From NCBI RefSeq assembly GCF_002257705.1, contig NZ_LSLK01000059.1, positions 310,001 to 374,000 of the forward strand: DNA of 64,000 nucleotides, written 5' to 3'. The notes beneath the pieces were generated by a model, which was given only the letters and a program-made list of their open reading frames with translations, was not told the origin of the DNA and did not search any database. This DNA is from Sporomusa silvacetica DSM 10669. GTDB lineage: Bacteria; Bacillota; Negativicutes; Sporomusales; Sporomusaceae. Both the position numbers and the translations under genes were made by a program. This document shows positions 27,151 through 34,890 of the stretch, piece after piece; position 1 is the first letter of the stretch, and each line of letters opens with the position of its first letter.

Positions 27151-27951
27151 TCACTCCCTTTCTTGAAGTGGGATAACTATTTCCATGACAAGCGATTCGG
27201 GAGGCGTAACAGCGGGATCATTGTAATATAACTCCCGGATCGGATATACAATCTTTTCGCCTTCGGTGTTTACCCAAGCAAAGATGCTAGCGTACGCATC
27301 GTCATGTCCGTCATAAGAACCAATATGGGTACATGAGGCGGCTCTTACTGCAGGCAGTGTCCCCGTGGCCTGGGTCGGGTCAGCAACCGGCAGAGCAACT
27401 TCTACGTCACAGCAGGCCGGATCGAATCCTTCTTTATGGTACAGATTCACCAGCGGCCCGTTACAACAAATTCCCTTATTGCTAAATTCTCCATGGAAGT
27501 TTCGCATCATTTTAGGCAACTGCTCCGGCATGTTTGATAGAATTGCCCGTTTCGATATTACTGGAAGTTCCGGAATTAGCTTTATTGATGTGGTGAGATT
27601 AGGTTTTATAATAAGTGGTTTCTCCTTTTCCAGCCATCGAGTTAGTTTCAATAGTTTGCCGTTTAGCTCATCATTTTGACGAAGGAGCATTTGACGATGC
27701 TCCTCCATGATCTTTTCCAACGAATGACCACCTTGGTACAAGGTAAGTGCGATGCTAATTGTCTTGAGTGGCATGCCGAATTCCCGGAAAGTGCGAATTA
27801 ATTCCGCCTGGACAATTTGTTCCGGGGAATAATAGCGATATTGGGTATTTTTTTGTACTAAGGCCGGCTTAAAGAACCCGATTGTTTCGTAGTGGCGAAG
27901 TGCTTTCACTGTCAAACGGCAGATACGGGAAAACTGTCCAATAGTGTACAT
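27151..27951 (-). CDS. MerR family regulator with GyrI-like effector-binding domain
   Basis: A 266-residue BmrR-type regulator: N-terminal MerR HTH (MYTIGQFSRICRLTVKALRHY), a long helix (LEKIMEEHRQMLLRQNDELNGKL), then a C-terminal GyrI-like effector domain (PVISKRAI... and the final REL-YYNDPAVTPPE...IVIPL). BmrR-type proteins activate promoters when a hydrophobic cation or related drug binds this domain. CGGAGG lies 7 nt before the ATG. It is the promoter-proximal gene of an operon with the SDR protein, which may be its regulated target. Confidence 0.9.
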   Translation of the reverse strand: MYTIGQFSRICRLTVKALRHYETIGFFKPALVQKNTQYRYYSPEQIVQAELIRTFREFGMPLKTISIALTLYQGGHSLEKIMEEHRQMLLRQNDELNGKLLKLTRWLEKEKPLIIKPNLTTSIKLIPELPVISKRAILSNMPEQLPKMMRNFHGEFSNKGICCNGPLVNLYHKEGFDPACCDVEVALPVADPTQATGTLPAVRAASCTHIGSYDGHDDAYASIFAWVNTEGEKIVYPIRELYYNDPAVTPPESLVMEIVIPLQERE

Positions 27952-28043
27952 GATTTTTCCTCCGGTACCGGAACTACTTCCATTTTAAACCTTCCTGCAA
28001 GGGGAAAGTCAAGCGGCAATCGTACCCCTATACCTACTTTGAA

Positions 28044-28919
28044 TTAAATCTTTCTCGCTATAACAATACTATGTATTCCGATTACTGGAGCAAATATTTT
28101 CCCTTTTTCATTGCTATAATATTTTTTCCCTAATCTATTGGAATCAAATTCATCAACTAATTCGAATTTGTATTTTGATAAAAATTGTTTTATTTGGCCC
28201 TTTTCAATCCCAAAAGTCAATTTTTCACCTATCTTTGCAGCACCTTGATAGACTCTTTCCTCGTCCTTATAAATATTTTCTTGTCTGATTACTGAAGAGT
28301 ATATATAATCAAACACAATCATGCTATCTTTCCCTGAATATTCACTTATTTGATCAAAGATAGTGTTAATAGTTTCTGGATCAAGATAGCATGTTAAACC
28401 TTCAAGAATATAAAGAGAAGTTATTCCTTTTTTGAACCCAACCTCGTCTAATTTTTGAGGTAAGGATTCTTCTGTAAAGTCAACAGGGATAAACTTTAAA
28501 TTGGAAGGTAATTCAATATTTTTTTCCCTGAGCTTATTTATTTTAGTATTTTGTGTTATTGGGGCATCGAGTTCAAATATAGTAGCATGACTCAATTCAT
28601 TATTAAAACGGATTGCACGAGAATCAAATCCAGCACCCAATATTAATACCTGTTGAAAACTTTTAGAATGATTCTTAAAAATTTCATCAATCACTCTTGT
28701 CCGTGAAACAAGATATTCATAACCGCCTCCTTTCGAAGCAAATCTGCTTGCGAAGTTCGGGAAATGCTTTACTATAAAAACAAAAAATGGAGACATAAAG
28801 ATGGGAGCTAGATAATCATCACTTTTGTAATAGTTGTCTTTTGAATAATAAGATAAAGCGCGTGCCCCACAAGTCAATTGTGCAGTTTTGGATACCTTCA
28901 CTTTAATTCTTTTGCTCAT
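28044..28919 (-). CDS. SAM-dependent methyltransferase, leucine carboxyl methyltransferase-like family
   Basis: A 291-residue LCMT/PPM1-like methyltransferase. RTRVIDEIFKNH followed by VLILGAGFDSRAIRF is the SAM-binding signature, and FIPVDFTEESLPQKL and YILEGLTCYLDPE are further family motifs. It belongs to the same family as the protein at 5183-6103 but is clearly diverged and much more AT-rich. It lies alone between the MerR-SDR pair and the regulator remnant; the substrate is unknown. Confidence 0.88.
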   Translation of the reverse strand: MSKRIKVKVSKTAQLTCGARALSYYSKDNYYKSDDYLAPIFMSPFFVFIVKHFPNFASRFASKGGGYEYLVSRTRVIDEIFKNHSKSFQQVLILGAGFDSRAIRFNNELSHATIFELDAPITQNTKINKLREKNIELPSNLKFIPVDFTEESLPQKLDEVGFKKGITSLYILEGLTCYLDPETINTIFDQISEYSGKDSMIVFDYIYSSVIRQENIYKDEERVYQGAAKIGEKLTFGIEKGQIKQFLSKYKFELVDEFDSNRLGKKYYSNEKGKIFAPVIGIHSIVIARKI

Positions 28920-28969
28920 TATTTATTAATTCCTTTCGTTCACTCTTTTGCCAGTTTCATCTTTTCCGT

Positions 28970-29200
28970 ATCAGGGCAGATAAAAATGGCATCTGGTTTT
29001 AAGTCCCTGTGGATAATGCCCTTTTGGTGGAGTTCTCCCAGCGTTTCTGTTAGTTGAATGGCAATGGAAAAAAACAAGGGATCTGGCTGGCCCCTGTCTT
29101 GAGGGTTTTAATAATAACCGGCATTTGACTTTGAACCTTTTGTGCCCGAAAGACCTTAAAACAATCATACTCACAAATCTCTTCAGTAATTATAAATCAG
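28970..29200 (-). pseudogene. Remnant of a third kinase-LuxR regulator (N-terminal kinase part)
   Basis: Read on the minus strand, pieces of the regulator N-terminus are recognisable. One is the segment with EEICEYDCFKVFRAQKVQ-like codons near 29120-29190. Another is a block ending in IHRDLKPDAIFI (about 28975-29025). An internal deletion joins them, and everything downstream of the catalytic loop is missing. This copy keeps HRD, unlike paralog 2. Frames are broken. Confidence 0.85.
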
Positions 29201-29233
29201 GTAAAGAACGCAGCAATAAATAAGATAAATAGA

Positions 29234-29266
29234 GGTTCCTGGCGATATTGTGACTCACCTGAAACC
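29234..29266 (-). terminator. Conserved hairpin beside the third regulator remnant
   Basis: Arms GGTTCCTGG and CCTGAAACC (imperfect) with the same 15-nt loop length as the hairpins before paralogs 1 and 2, followed by the same T-rich tract on the minus strand. Confidence 0.5.
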
Positions 29267-29392
29267 TCAGAAACATCTTAACAATTATGGTAAACTGGCT
29301 CAGCTAAAACTGAACTTTGAGCTTGCGGAGGGATATTCTAATCCCTACCGCAAGCTTTAATATTTGATTACCTTTCCATATCATAGTACATC

Positions 29393-30526
29393 TCATAACG
29401 GGCCGAGTTTAAAATACATCTTATCCTTTTCCCGGGCAATACGAGTAAGCTGCTCTGTCTTATCTACCGGGGGAACGCGTAATACCGATCGTCGGGACAT
29501 GGTTAACGAATTGCCGGGACAAGCGGCAGCGCACTTACCGCATCCGAGACATATGTCTTTGTTAATATCCGGCATTGCACCCTTTTCGTCATCACGCATG
29601 GTAATGGCATTAATCGGGCAATGCTCGGCACAGGCGCCACAGCCTGTGCAATTATCAATTTCCAAGGCTGGGATGAAATTACTGGGATGAGTAGAAAATA
29701 CCCGATACTCTCTGGCAGAACGCAGAACTCCGCAACAGCATCCGCAGCAGTTACACATATAAGCCGGCTGGTTTAGCACATTGTCACACAGGTGAACCAA
29801 ACCCAGCTTTTCTGTTTGCTCAAGCAATTTCAGCAGTTCATCCACGGTGGCCGCTTTGGCCATACCACGACGTACCAGCCATTCTGCTCCTTCGCCCAGC
29901 GAAATGCATGTTTCCAGGGGCGCGTTCAGTTCACAAGTTTTGCCCTGGTGGCTGGCCTTATGCCGGCAGGCGCAAATGCCAATCCCCCCGCCGCCCGACT
30001 GGCGGATGATTACAGAAGCCCTCTCATAGTCCAAAACCTCTGTTTCCACGGCAGCTGAGATAAGATTTTCATACATTATCGTCTGAAAAAACTTTGTATC
30101 CTTACCTATTATCTCCATTCCCACTTCAGGGTGCTGAAAATATTTATCAAACAGTTCCGCCATTTCTTTTAAGTTGACCTCGGTTGGCACTCGCATAAAA
30201 GTATGCTCAAAGAAGCCAATGACCATCGGGGCCAATATATAGTAAATACCATCCCGACGGGGTATATCCACCACCAATCCCTTATTTGCCATATTGTCAA
30301 GTGTTTTTTTCAGTTCGGCTTGTTTAATACCAGTGATGCCAGCAATGCTATCTAGTGTCATTGGTATTATCGGAAATTTACTGCCAACCATGGCTTCACT
30401 CTCAGTATAGAGACGGTAGAGTATTGCCAGCAGATCCTCATTCACCGGAGCTCCAATCGGATTCCTATTCAAGCGTTCGGCCAGTGCTCGATAAACCTCT
30501 TCTTTGGCATTTACAATATGTCCCAT
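29393..30526 (-). CDS. 4Fe-4S ferredoxin-type protein with winged-helix-like N-terminus
   Basis: A 377-residue protein. The first 110 residues look like a helix-turn-helix segment (MTLDSIAGITGIKQAELKKTL, then KGLVVDIPRRDGIYYIL). The middle holds a Cys-rich patch, ICACRHK...C and later MCNCCGCCCGVLR. The C-terminus carries two classical [4Fe-4S] motifs, CTGCGACAEHCP and CLGCGKCAAACP. It resembles widespread 4Fe-4S binding proteins of anaerobes that probably move electrons to a reductase; a sensor role is possible given the HTH-like start. GAGGAGGAATTATTC precedes the ATG at 30526. It lies directly behind promoter E4. Confidence 0.82.
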   Translation of the reverse strand: MGHIVNAKEEVYRALAERLNRNPIGAPVNEDLLAILYRLYTESEAMVGSKFPIIPMTLDSIAGITGIKQAELKKTLDNMANKGLVVDIPRRDGIYYILAPMVIGFFEHTFMRVPTEVNLKEMAELFDKYFQHPEVGMEIIGKDTKFFQTIMYENLISAAVETEVLDYERASVIIRQSGGGGIGICACRHKASHQGKTCELNAPLETCISLGEGAEWLVRRGMAKAATVDELLKLLEQTEKLGLVHLCDNVLNQPAYMCNCCGCCCGVLRSAREYRVFSTHPSNFIPALEIDNCTGCGACAEHCPINAITMRDDEKGAMPDINKDICLGCGKCAAACPGNSLTMSRRSVLRVPPVDKTEQLTRIAREKDKMYFKLGPL

Positions 30527-30564
30527 GAATAATTCCTCCTCAAAATCAATTTCTTTAGTATTAC

Positions 30565-30607
30565 TTTACTGCACATATTAGCTAAAGAGCATCACCCAAA
30601 AGTATGA
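30565..30607 (-). promoter_or_regulatory. Dyad operator plus -10 box, promoter E4
   Basis: TCACCC-AAAA-GTATGA (dyad with two mismatches) at 30592-30607, a 21-nt spacer, then AGTAAA at 30565-30570 on the minus strand. It is followed upstream by one arm of the terminator hairpin (AACATCCCTT). It is the weakest of the five sites. Confidence 0.5.
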
Positions 30608-30671
30608 GAGAGAATATTCTGAACAAAAACATCCCTTGCGCGTCTATATATTTTTTATTCTTTTTCAACAG

Positions 30672-31424
30672 CTATCTTCCAACTGGGCATGTTTTCATGC
30701 AGTTAAAACAATAATATTGAAAACCAATAAACTGGCTTTGATACATCTTTGCATAAAATTCACTGCGAAGCATCACATTTTGCTCATCTGCACTACTATT
30801 TACGAATTTCACCCAGAAACCGGCACTGGCGACTATACCATAAGGTTGTGACTTTTGCAAACAACGCAAAACATCCGTTTGACCAGGCTGATCAAGAGCA
30901 TTTGCCGGACAATTTGTGACGCACTGATTACAATTAACACATATATCTTCAAGAGTACTGTTTGTCGTTTTTAGCTCCAGATCAGTCAAAACAGCCGTGA
31001 AACATACCCTTGTTCCAAACTGTGGATGAACAACAATGTTGTGGCGGCCAAACGTGCCAAGTCCTGCGCTGACTGCCGCATGACGCAAAGAAAGTTGACC
31101 TGCAATTGAATTTCCTAAATCCATTGGATATGAGAATGGGACTGTCATCGCCTTGGCACAAAAATCCTTGGTGAGAAAACGTGCCAACTTATAGTTGCAG
31201 GACCGTGAAAACTCCATTAGATCCATGCGACCATTCATTGCAGTAATCGGGCTGGGGCTTTCACATGTTGCCAATTCGTGATAGGCCAATATAATGATCG
31301 ATCTAGCCTCAGGAAAGATACTGTCAATTGCAGGTGATGCCGGACTTTTATAATCTTGCACAGACAAAAAGCCGATATCATCCACACCTAGGTCTAAAAC
31401 ATATTTTCTTATGGTTTCTTCCAT
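30672..31424 (-). CDS. QueG-like Fe-S protein (epoxyqueuosine reductase-related, 4Fe-4S double cluster)
   Basis: A 250-residue protein related to the iron-sulfur part of QueG and to ferredoxin-type reductive proteins of anaerobes. Features: GFLSVQDYKSP at the start, LAYHEL, HAAVSAGLGTFGRHNIVVHPQ in the middle (the QueG-type region), one complete cluster CVNCNQCVTNCP and a second, incomplete one, YYCFNCMKTCPVG, at the end. It is shorter than true QueG, so tRNA modification is doubtful; electron transfer or reductive chemistry on a small molecule is more likely. GGGAGG lies 10 nt before the ATG. It is transcribed from promoter E5. Confidence 0.82.
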   Translation of the reverse strand: MEETIRKYVLDLGVDDIGFLSVQDYKSPASPAIDSIFPEARSIIILAYHELATCESPSPITAMNGRMDLMEFSRSCNYKLARFLTKDFCAKAMTVPFSYPMDLGNSIAGQLSLRHAAVSAGLGTFGRHNIVVHPQFGTRVCFTAVLTDLELKTTNSTLEDICVNCNQCVTNCPANALDQPGQTDVLRCLQKSQPYGIVASAGFWVKFVNSSADEQNVMLRSEFYAKMYQSQFIGFQYYCFNCMKTCPVGR

Positions 31425-31545
31425 TGCTACTATTCCTCCCTATTTAATTTGATACAGACGATCATTGATTTCCTTCAGCATGCACTCTTGCTAATCACCA
31501 TGTTGCATTTGTAAATGGTTCTAGCGAGGTACAGGTTATTTCTAG

Positions 31546-31588
31546 CTTACAGGACTGATTATCTCAAGATGATCACCCAAAAGGGTGA
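31546..31588 (-). promoter_or_regulatory. Dyad operator plus -10 box, promoter E5
   Basis: TCACCC-AAAA-GGGTGA at 31573-31588, a 21-nt spacer, then TGTAAG at 31546-31551 on the minus strand. A half terminator hairpin lies upstream, as at E4. The leader to the QueG-like gene is about 115 nt. Confidence 0.65.
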
Positions 31589-31689
31589 GATCGAAAATTT
31601 TTAACAAAAAAACATCCTCTGCCGCAGCAAAAGAATTCATTGCCTGCTAACCCACAGTGGACTTCCGACATTGATCTATGTGCCAAAAT

Positions 31690-32160
31690 TCAGGATAAAA
31701 AGCGGATGATGCGTCGATATTCCCGATAACTGATAGCCAGATGCCCGCTTGCCAGCAATAACGCCGCCAGGAACATGGGGAATGATTTTAGCAATCCCGC
31801 AGACAAAACAAAATACAGGACAGGGCTGACTGCCATGGGAATGGGTATCCGCCATAAAGGCAAGAATAGAAGACTGTAATTTCGTCCCCTTTGGAAGAAT
31901 CGGAACCACCCAGCGTAGTAGACGATAAGCAATAACAACATGGCAATGAGATAGAAACTGCTTGCAGCATCATCCAGTATAACTGGGTAGAACAGAGGGA
32001 TAATGGTCACACCAAACTGTCCTGCCCGTTCCAAAATCATCAGCCCAACAGGTTCATCCACCTCTTCTACCGCTGGCGCATTAGTCGGCGGGAAAAGTAG
32101 CCATAGTAGATTCGGAATGAGCACCATCATAGGAACGCCTATTCCAGTCCAACTAATCAT
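31690..32160 (-). CDS. Small polytopic membrane protein coupled to the TetR gene
   Basis: A 156-residue protein with four or five hydrophobic helices (ISWTGIGVPMMVLIPNLLWLL, YLIAMLLLLIVYYAGWF, VLYFVLSAGLL, MFLAALLLASGHLAISY). I recognise no named family. The ATG ending at 32160 overlaps the TetR stop codon (ATGATTAG) and has GGCGGAG upstream, indicating translational coupling; a longer start at 32181 lies inside the TetR gene and is rejected. It is the third gene of the TetR-regulated operon, so it may be a transport or membrane-stress component controlled by the same ligand. Confidence 0.75.
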   Translation of the reverse strand: MISWTGIGVPMMVLIPNLLWLLFPPTNAPAVEEVDEPVGLMILERAGQFGVTIIPLFYPVILDDAASSFYLIAMLLLLIVYYAGWFRFFQRGRNYSLLFLPLWRIPIPMAVSPVLYFVLSAGLLKSFPMFLAALLLASGHLAISYREYRRIIRFLS

Positions 32161-32788
32161 GAAATTCTCCGCCAACGTCAATCATGCCTAACCCAATTAG
32201 ATTAATTGCAGTATCAATCATTTCGTCAAGGCCTACCTCGCACCGCTGTAAAATTCCAGTGCGGTTAGAGAGAAAGATTCCCTCGGCCACAGAATACAAG
32301 TACAGCGCTAATCGGCATGGGTCAACAGGACGCAATTCCTGACGTGAAATGCCCTCCTGAATTACACCCTCCATAATCTTTACCACTTCCTGGGATTTTT
32401 GCTTTAATGTTTCTTCTAACGGCTGGGGAAGACCAATACCAGCCATCGCATTAGTCGCTAAATGCATAATCTCAAAGAGTTGTGGCTCCTGATAATAAAA
32501 AGCCTTATATGCATAGTAAATATCCCGTAGGCGTAAACCAGCATGACTGTCATGTGCGGCAGCCTGGCGGAAATCGTCAATTAGATAATCAAACGCCTCA
32601 CTACAAATGTGAAAAAAAACCTCTGCTTTGTTATTGAAGTAAAAATACAAAGGACCAGTAGAAATGCCTGTAGCCTCGGCAATCGTCCGCATAGTAGTTT
32701 TATGATAACCCAACGATAAGAAAAGTTCGCGTGCCCGTTCTAAAATCACTGCCCGCGTGTTAATTTGATCAGTGCTATCTTTCATCAT
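32153..32788 (-). CDS. TetR/AcrR family transcriptional regulator
   Basis: A 211-residue regulator. The N-terminal HTH is complete (RARELFLSLGYHKTTMRTIAE, then STGPLYFYFNNKAEVF), and a helical ligand-binding domain follows. It is the middle gene between a two-domain flavoprotein and a small membrane protein, all on the minus strand. The promoter of the operon contains two TATAACA-N-TGTTATA palindromes, one between -35 and -10, so the protein most likely represses its own operon until a small ligand binds. The ligand is unknown. Confidence 0.93.
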   Translation of the reverse strand: MMKDSTDQINTRAVILERARELFLSLGYHKTTMRTIAEATGISTGPLYFYFNNKAEVFFHICSEAFDYLIDDFRQAAAHDSHAGLRLRDIYYAYKAFYYQEPQLFEIMHLATNAMAGIGLPQPLEETLKQKSQEVVKIMEGVIQEGISRQELRPVDPCRLALYLYSVAEGIFLSNRTGILQRCEVGLDEMIDTAINLIGLGMIDVGGEFHD

Positions 32789-32808
32789 TCCTCCGACACA
32801 TTTAATTA

Positions 32809-34191
32809 TTATAACTTGGCAAGCAGTTTCTTATATGGCTCAACCATTTTTGTTATCATTAGTTTACCGTAAATTTCTTTGCGAACCACAGGAATCTTAA
32901 TCAGTAAACTAAACAATACATTACGTATTCTGGTAAAGTAATCCTTATGGGGAAAATCATATGTTCCATGACTTTTGTAAAAACGATGATCTGCTGCAAA
33001 TGGGAAGCGCATTGGTCCCCATATTTCATCCCGGAAAAGCTTAGTTCCTCCTATCCCAAGAAAGGTGGCCGGTTTGATATATTTCCTATTAGCGTAGTCT
33101 ACGCTCCGCCTAGCTAGTTCCTGCAGCGATAGATCAATTTCATAAGAGTCATCCGCCTCATCTGTCACAATCCCGACAAGATTAGCCTGTTGCCATTCTG
33201 TATAAGCCTCAATAATCTGTCTAAGATTAGGCAGTTGCCGCAGAGGTCCGCTGATAACAAAAGCAATTTGCTTTCCCGCAAATGACGGAATGTGAGTATT
33301 GAAAAATCCTCTGTCAAAAAAATTCTTCCATAATGAAGATAGATATCTATCGCGAATTGCTCCGGCAAAAACTAGAATATCGGCAGTTTTCAACTGACTG
33401 TTATAAAAATCAGTAAATCCATCTTGTTCATTATAAATACAGGTATTGTCATACCCACAGTGCAGACAGCCAAGACAACCGCCCTTAATATTAACGTTGT
33501 GCAAATTGATTACTTCCACCTGCCCAGCGAAATGCGCAGCAATTTTTCCGATCATCCGGGTTAGATTTATTTGCTGCTCTTCAGCGTCTGTTACAATTAC
33601 TACCTTTCGGCCATGGTTGTCAAAAGAGACTTGATCTGTTCCGGGAGTATATTCTGAAGTTTGCCTTATCAGTGGCGAATAAACCCTGCTAGCAGGAGCA
33701 TCCCTATCAATCGCATCGAAAAAACCTTGCGAATACTGAAGCAACTTTTTTCTTTCCTGTTCGTTAAATAAATCTTGCATTCCAGCAGAATAAGAGGCAT
33801 ACAGCTTCATATTCAGATCATCGCAAATACCGTGCATATAATTGTGAGCTGTATGATCATAAAAGTGAATAGACGTTGTTAGTATAGCGGTATGTTTACC
33901 TTTGAAAGCAGCTTCTGCCGCCCGCTCTGTTATCAACTCAATAAACCGCTTATACTGCGCATGAATCAAAAGTATATACAGCGGGAAAGCCCACAGTATG
34001 CCGTTAGCACTTCTGATATCTTCAATTATTTCTTTAAATGCTTGTTCATCACTTTCTAATTTTCTAATTTGCTGGGCTATGTTGAATATTTTGAACTCAT
34101 GCTCCAGGTATCTTTTTTGGATGAAGGCAACATACTGCATGGTAACGCTGGTCTCGCCTTTGGGACTTCCGTTGAGAACAACAATCTTCAC
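32809..34191 (-). CDS. Two-domain flavodoxin-fold NAD(P)H-dependent FMN reductase-like protein
   Basis: About 460 residues. The N-terminal half begins KIVVLNGSPKGETSVTMQY (FMN loop) and contains FPLYILLIHAQYKRFIEL. The second half begins RKVVIVTDAEEQQINLTRM with a Cys patch GGCLGCLHCGYDNTC resembling iron-sulfur flavoprotein cysteines, followed by VFAGAIRDRYLSSLWKNF. Two flavodoxin-like modules in one chain suggest internal electron transfer. The GTG ending at 34191 is preceded by GGAGAG at 6 nt; the ATG further upstream (34230) is poorly placed. It is the first gene of the TetR-controlled operon. The electron acceptor is unknown. Confidence 0.85.
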   Translation of the reverse strand: MKIVVLNGSPKGETSVTMQYVAFIQKRYLEHEFKIFNIAQQIRKLESDEQAFKEIIEDIRSANGILWAFPLYILLIHAQYKRFIELITERAAEAAFKGKHTAILTTSIHFYDHTAHNYMHGICDDLNMKLYASYSAGMQDLFNEQERKKLLQYSQGFFDAIDRDAPASRVYSPLIRQTSEYTPGTDQVSFDNHGRKVVIVTDAEEQQINLTRMIGKIAAHFAGQVEVINLHNVNIKGGCLGCLHCGYDNTCIYNEQDGFTDFYNSQLKTADILVFAGAIRDRYLSSLWKNFFDRGFFNTHIPSFAGKQIAFVISGPLRQLPNLRQIIEAYTEWQQANLVGIVTDEADDSYEIDLSLQELARRSVDYANRKYIKPATFLGIGGTKLFRDEIWGPMRFPFAADHRFYKSHGTYDFPHKDYFTRIRNVLFSLLIKIPVVRKEIYGKLMITKMVEPYKKLLAKL

Positions 34192-34238
34192 AATAATCTC
34201 TCCTTCCTTGTTTTCAGGATCGACACACACTAAAGCCG

Positions 34239-34307
34239 ATTTTAGCCATGACTATAACAATGTTATAGTCATGGCTAAAATATAACATTGTTATAGTATT
34301 TAGTCAA
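34239..34307 (-). promoter_or_regulatory. TetR-type double operator and promoter of the flavoprotein-tetR operon
   Basis: On the minus strand: -35 TTGACT (34302-34307), 17-nt spacer, -10 TATATT (34279-34284). The spacer contains TATAACA-A-TGTTATA on that strand. A perfect 43-bp palindrome (21-bp arms, 1-nt centre) at 34239-34281 repeats the same 15-bp core just past the start point. This is a textbook repressor layout. Assignment to the TetR protein two genes downstream is inference. Confidence 0.8.
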
Positions 34308-34744
34308 TATTTTCCTCTAACTGCTCTTTCCCCACGTTCCGCGTTAAATCCTATACATAGTTACCTACTTACTGTAAATAATGGTAAAATATAGATACTA
34401 TTTAGTTAAAATTGGAAGGTTCTTGTACATTTTTAATAGAATTGAGTATCTTCAGACAGTACCAGATTGTCCTCTCTTTTGTTAAAATGATCCACTTTAA
34501 AATTTTTCACTTTAACGCCCCTTTAAATGTTACAGGCTCCTTCGCCCGCTTGTGTCATGCTGCCCGTAGATAATTCTCCACTATGCAGCCAAATCCTCTC
34601 GTCGAACTTCCGGTTCCACCGGAAAATTTGCATGAAATCTAAGCGTCAAAAATGCCGTCACCTTGACACATGTCAGTCAGTAACGGCATTGGCTTTACAA
34701 TAACTAGGCTCGAAAAATGGCAAAAAATTACTACTTATTTTTTA
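34308..34744. other. Long gene-free stretch with a hairpin and a possible IS remnant
   Basis: No intact gene is seen. On the minus strand around 34470-34640 there are sequence features reminiscent of an IS21-family end (AAAGTGGATCATTTTAAC and a short open stretch VEPEVRREDLAA), but no transposase frame survives, so this is a weak call. A perfect AATGCCGT...ACGGCATT hairpin with an inner TGAC-acat-GTCA stem lies at 34650-34690 and may terminate the radical SAM gene. Confidence 0.35.
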
Positions 34745-34890
34745 TCCAGATGGAAAGGTAACTTTCCCTGGATTGAACGACTAAGGCTTCTGCCGGCGAC
34801 GCGCCCGGATGGCGCTAGTGCCGATTGCGCCATGGATGGCATAGCAATTCGGCCGTCCTAAAGGACTTGGCACAAGCCAAGTCTTATCTT
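34745..34890 (-). repeat. Dispersed structured repeat, copy R3 (long form)
   Basis: Same long form as R2, in opposite orientation. Its edge supplies the last codons and stop (ATA AGA TAA) of the radical SAM gene. About 57 bp of insert (GGCGCTAGTGCC...GGCATAGCAATTCGGCC) separates the blocks shared with the short copies. Confidence 0.85.

Larger units (their letters stand above)
28920..29392. other. Intergenic region holding regulator remnant, conserved hairpin and a second hairpin
   Basis: Contains the kinase remnant (28970-29200), the conserved hairpin (29234-29266) and a strong stem near 29317-29356 with arms AGCTTGCGG and CCGCAAGCT, which probably ends the ferredoxin-type gene at 29393-30526. 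No intact gene was seen. Confidence 0.6.
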
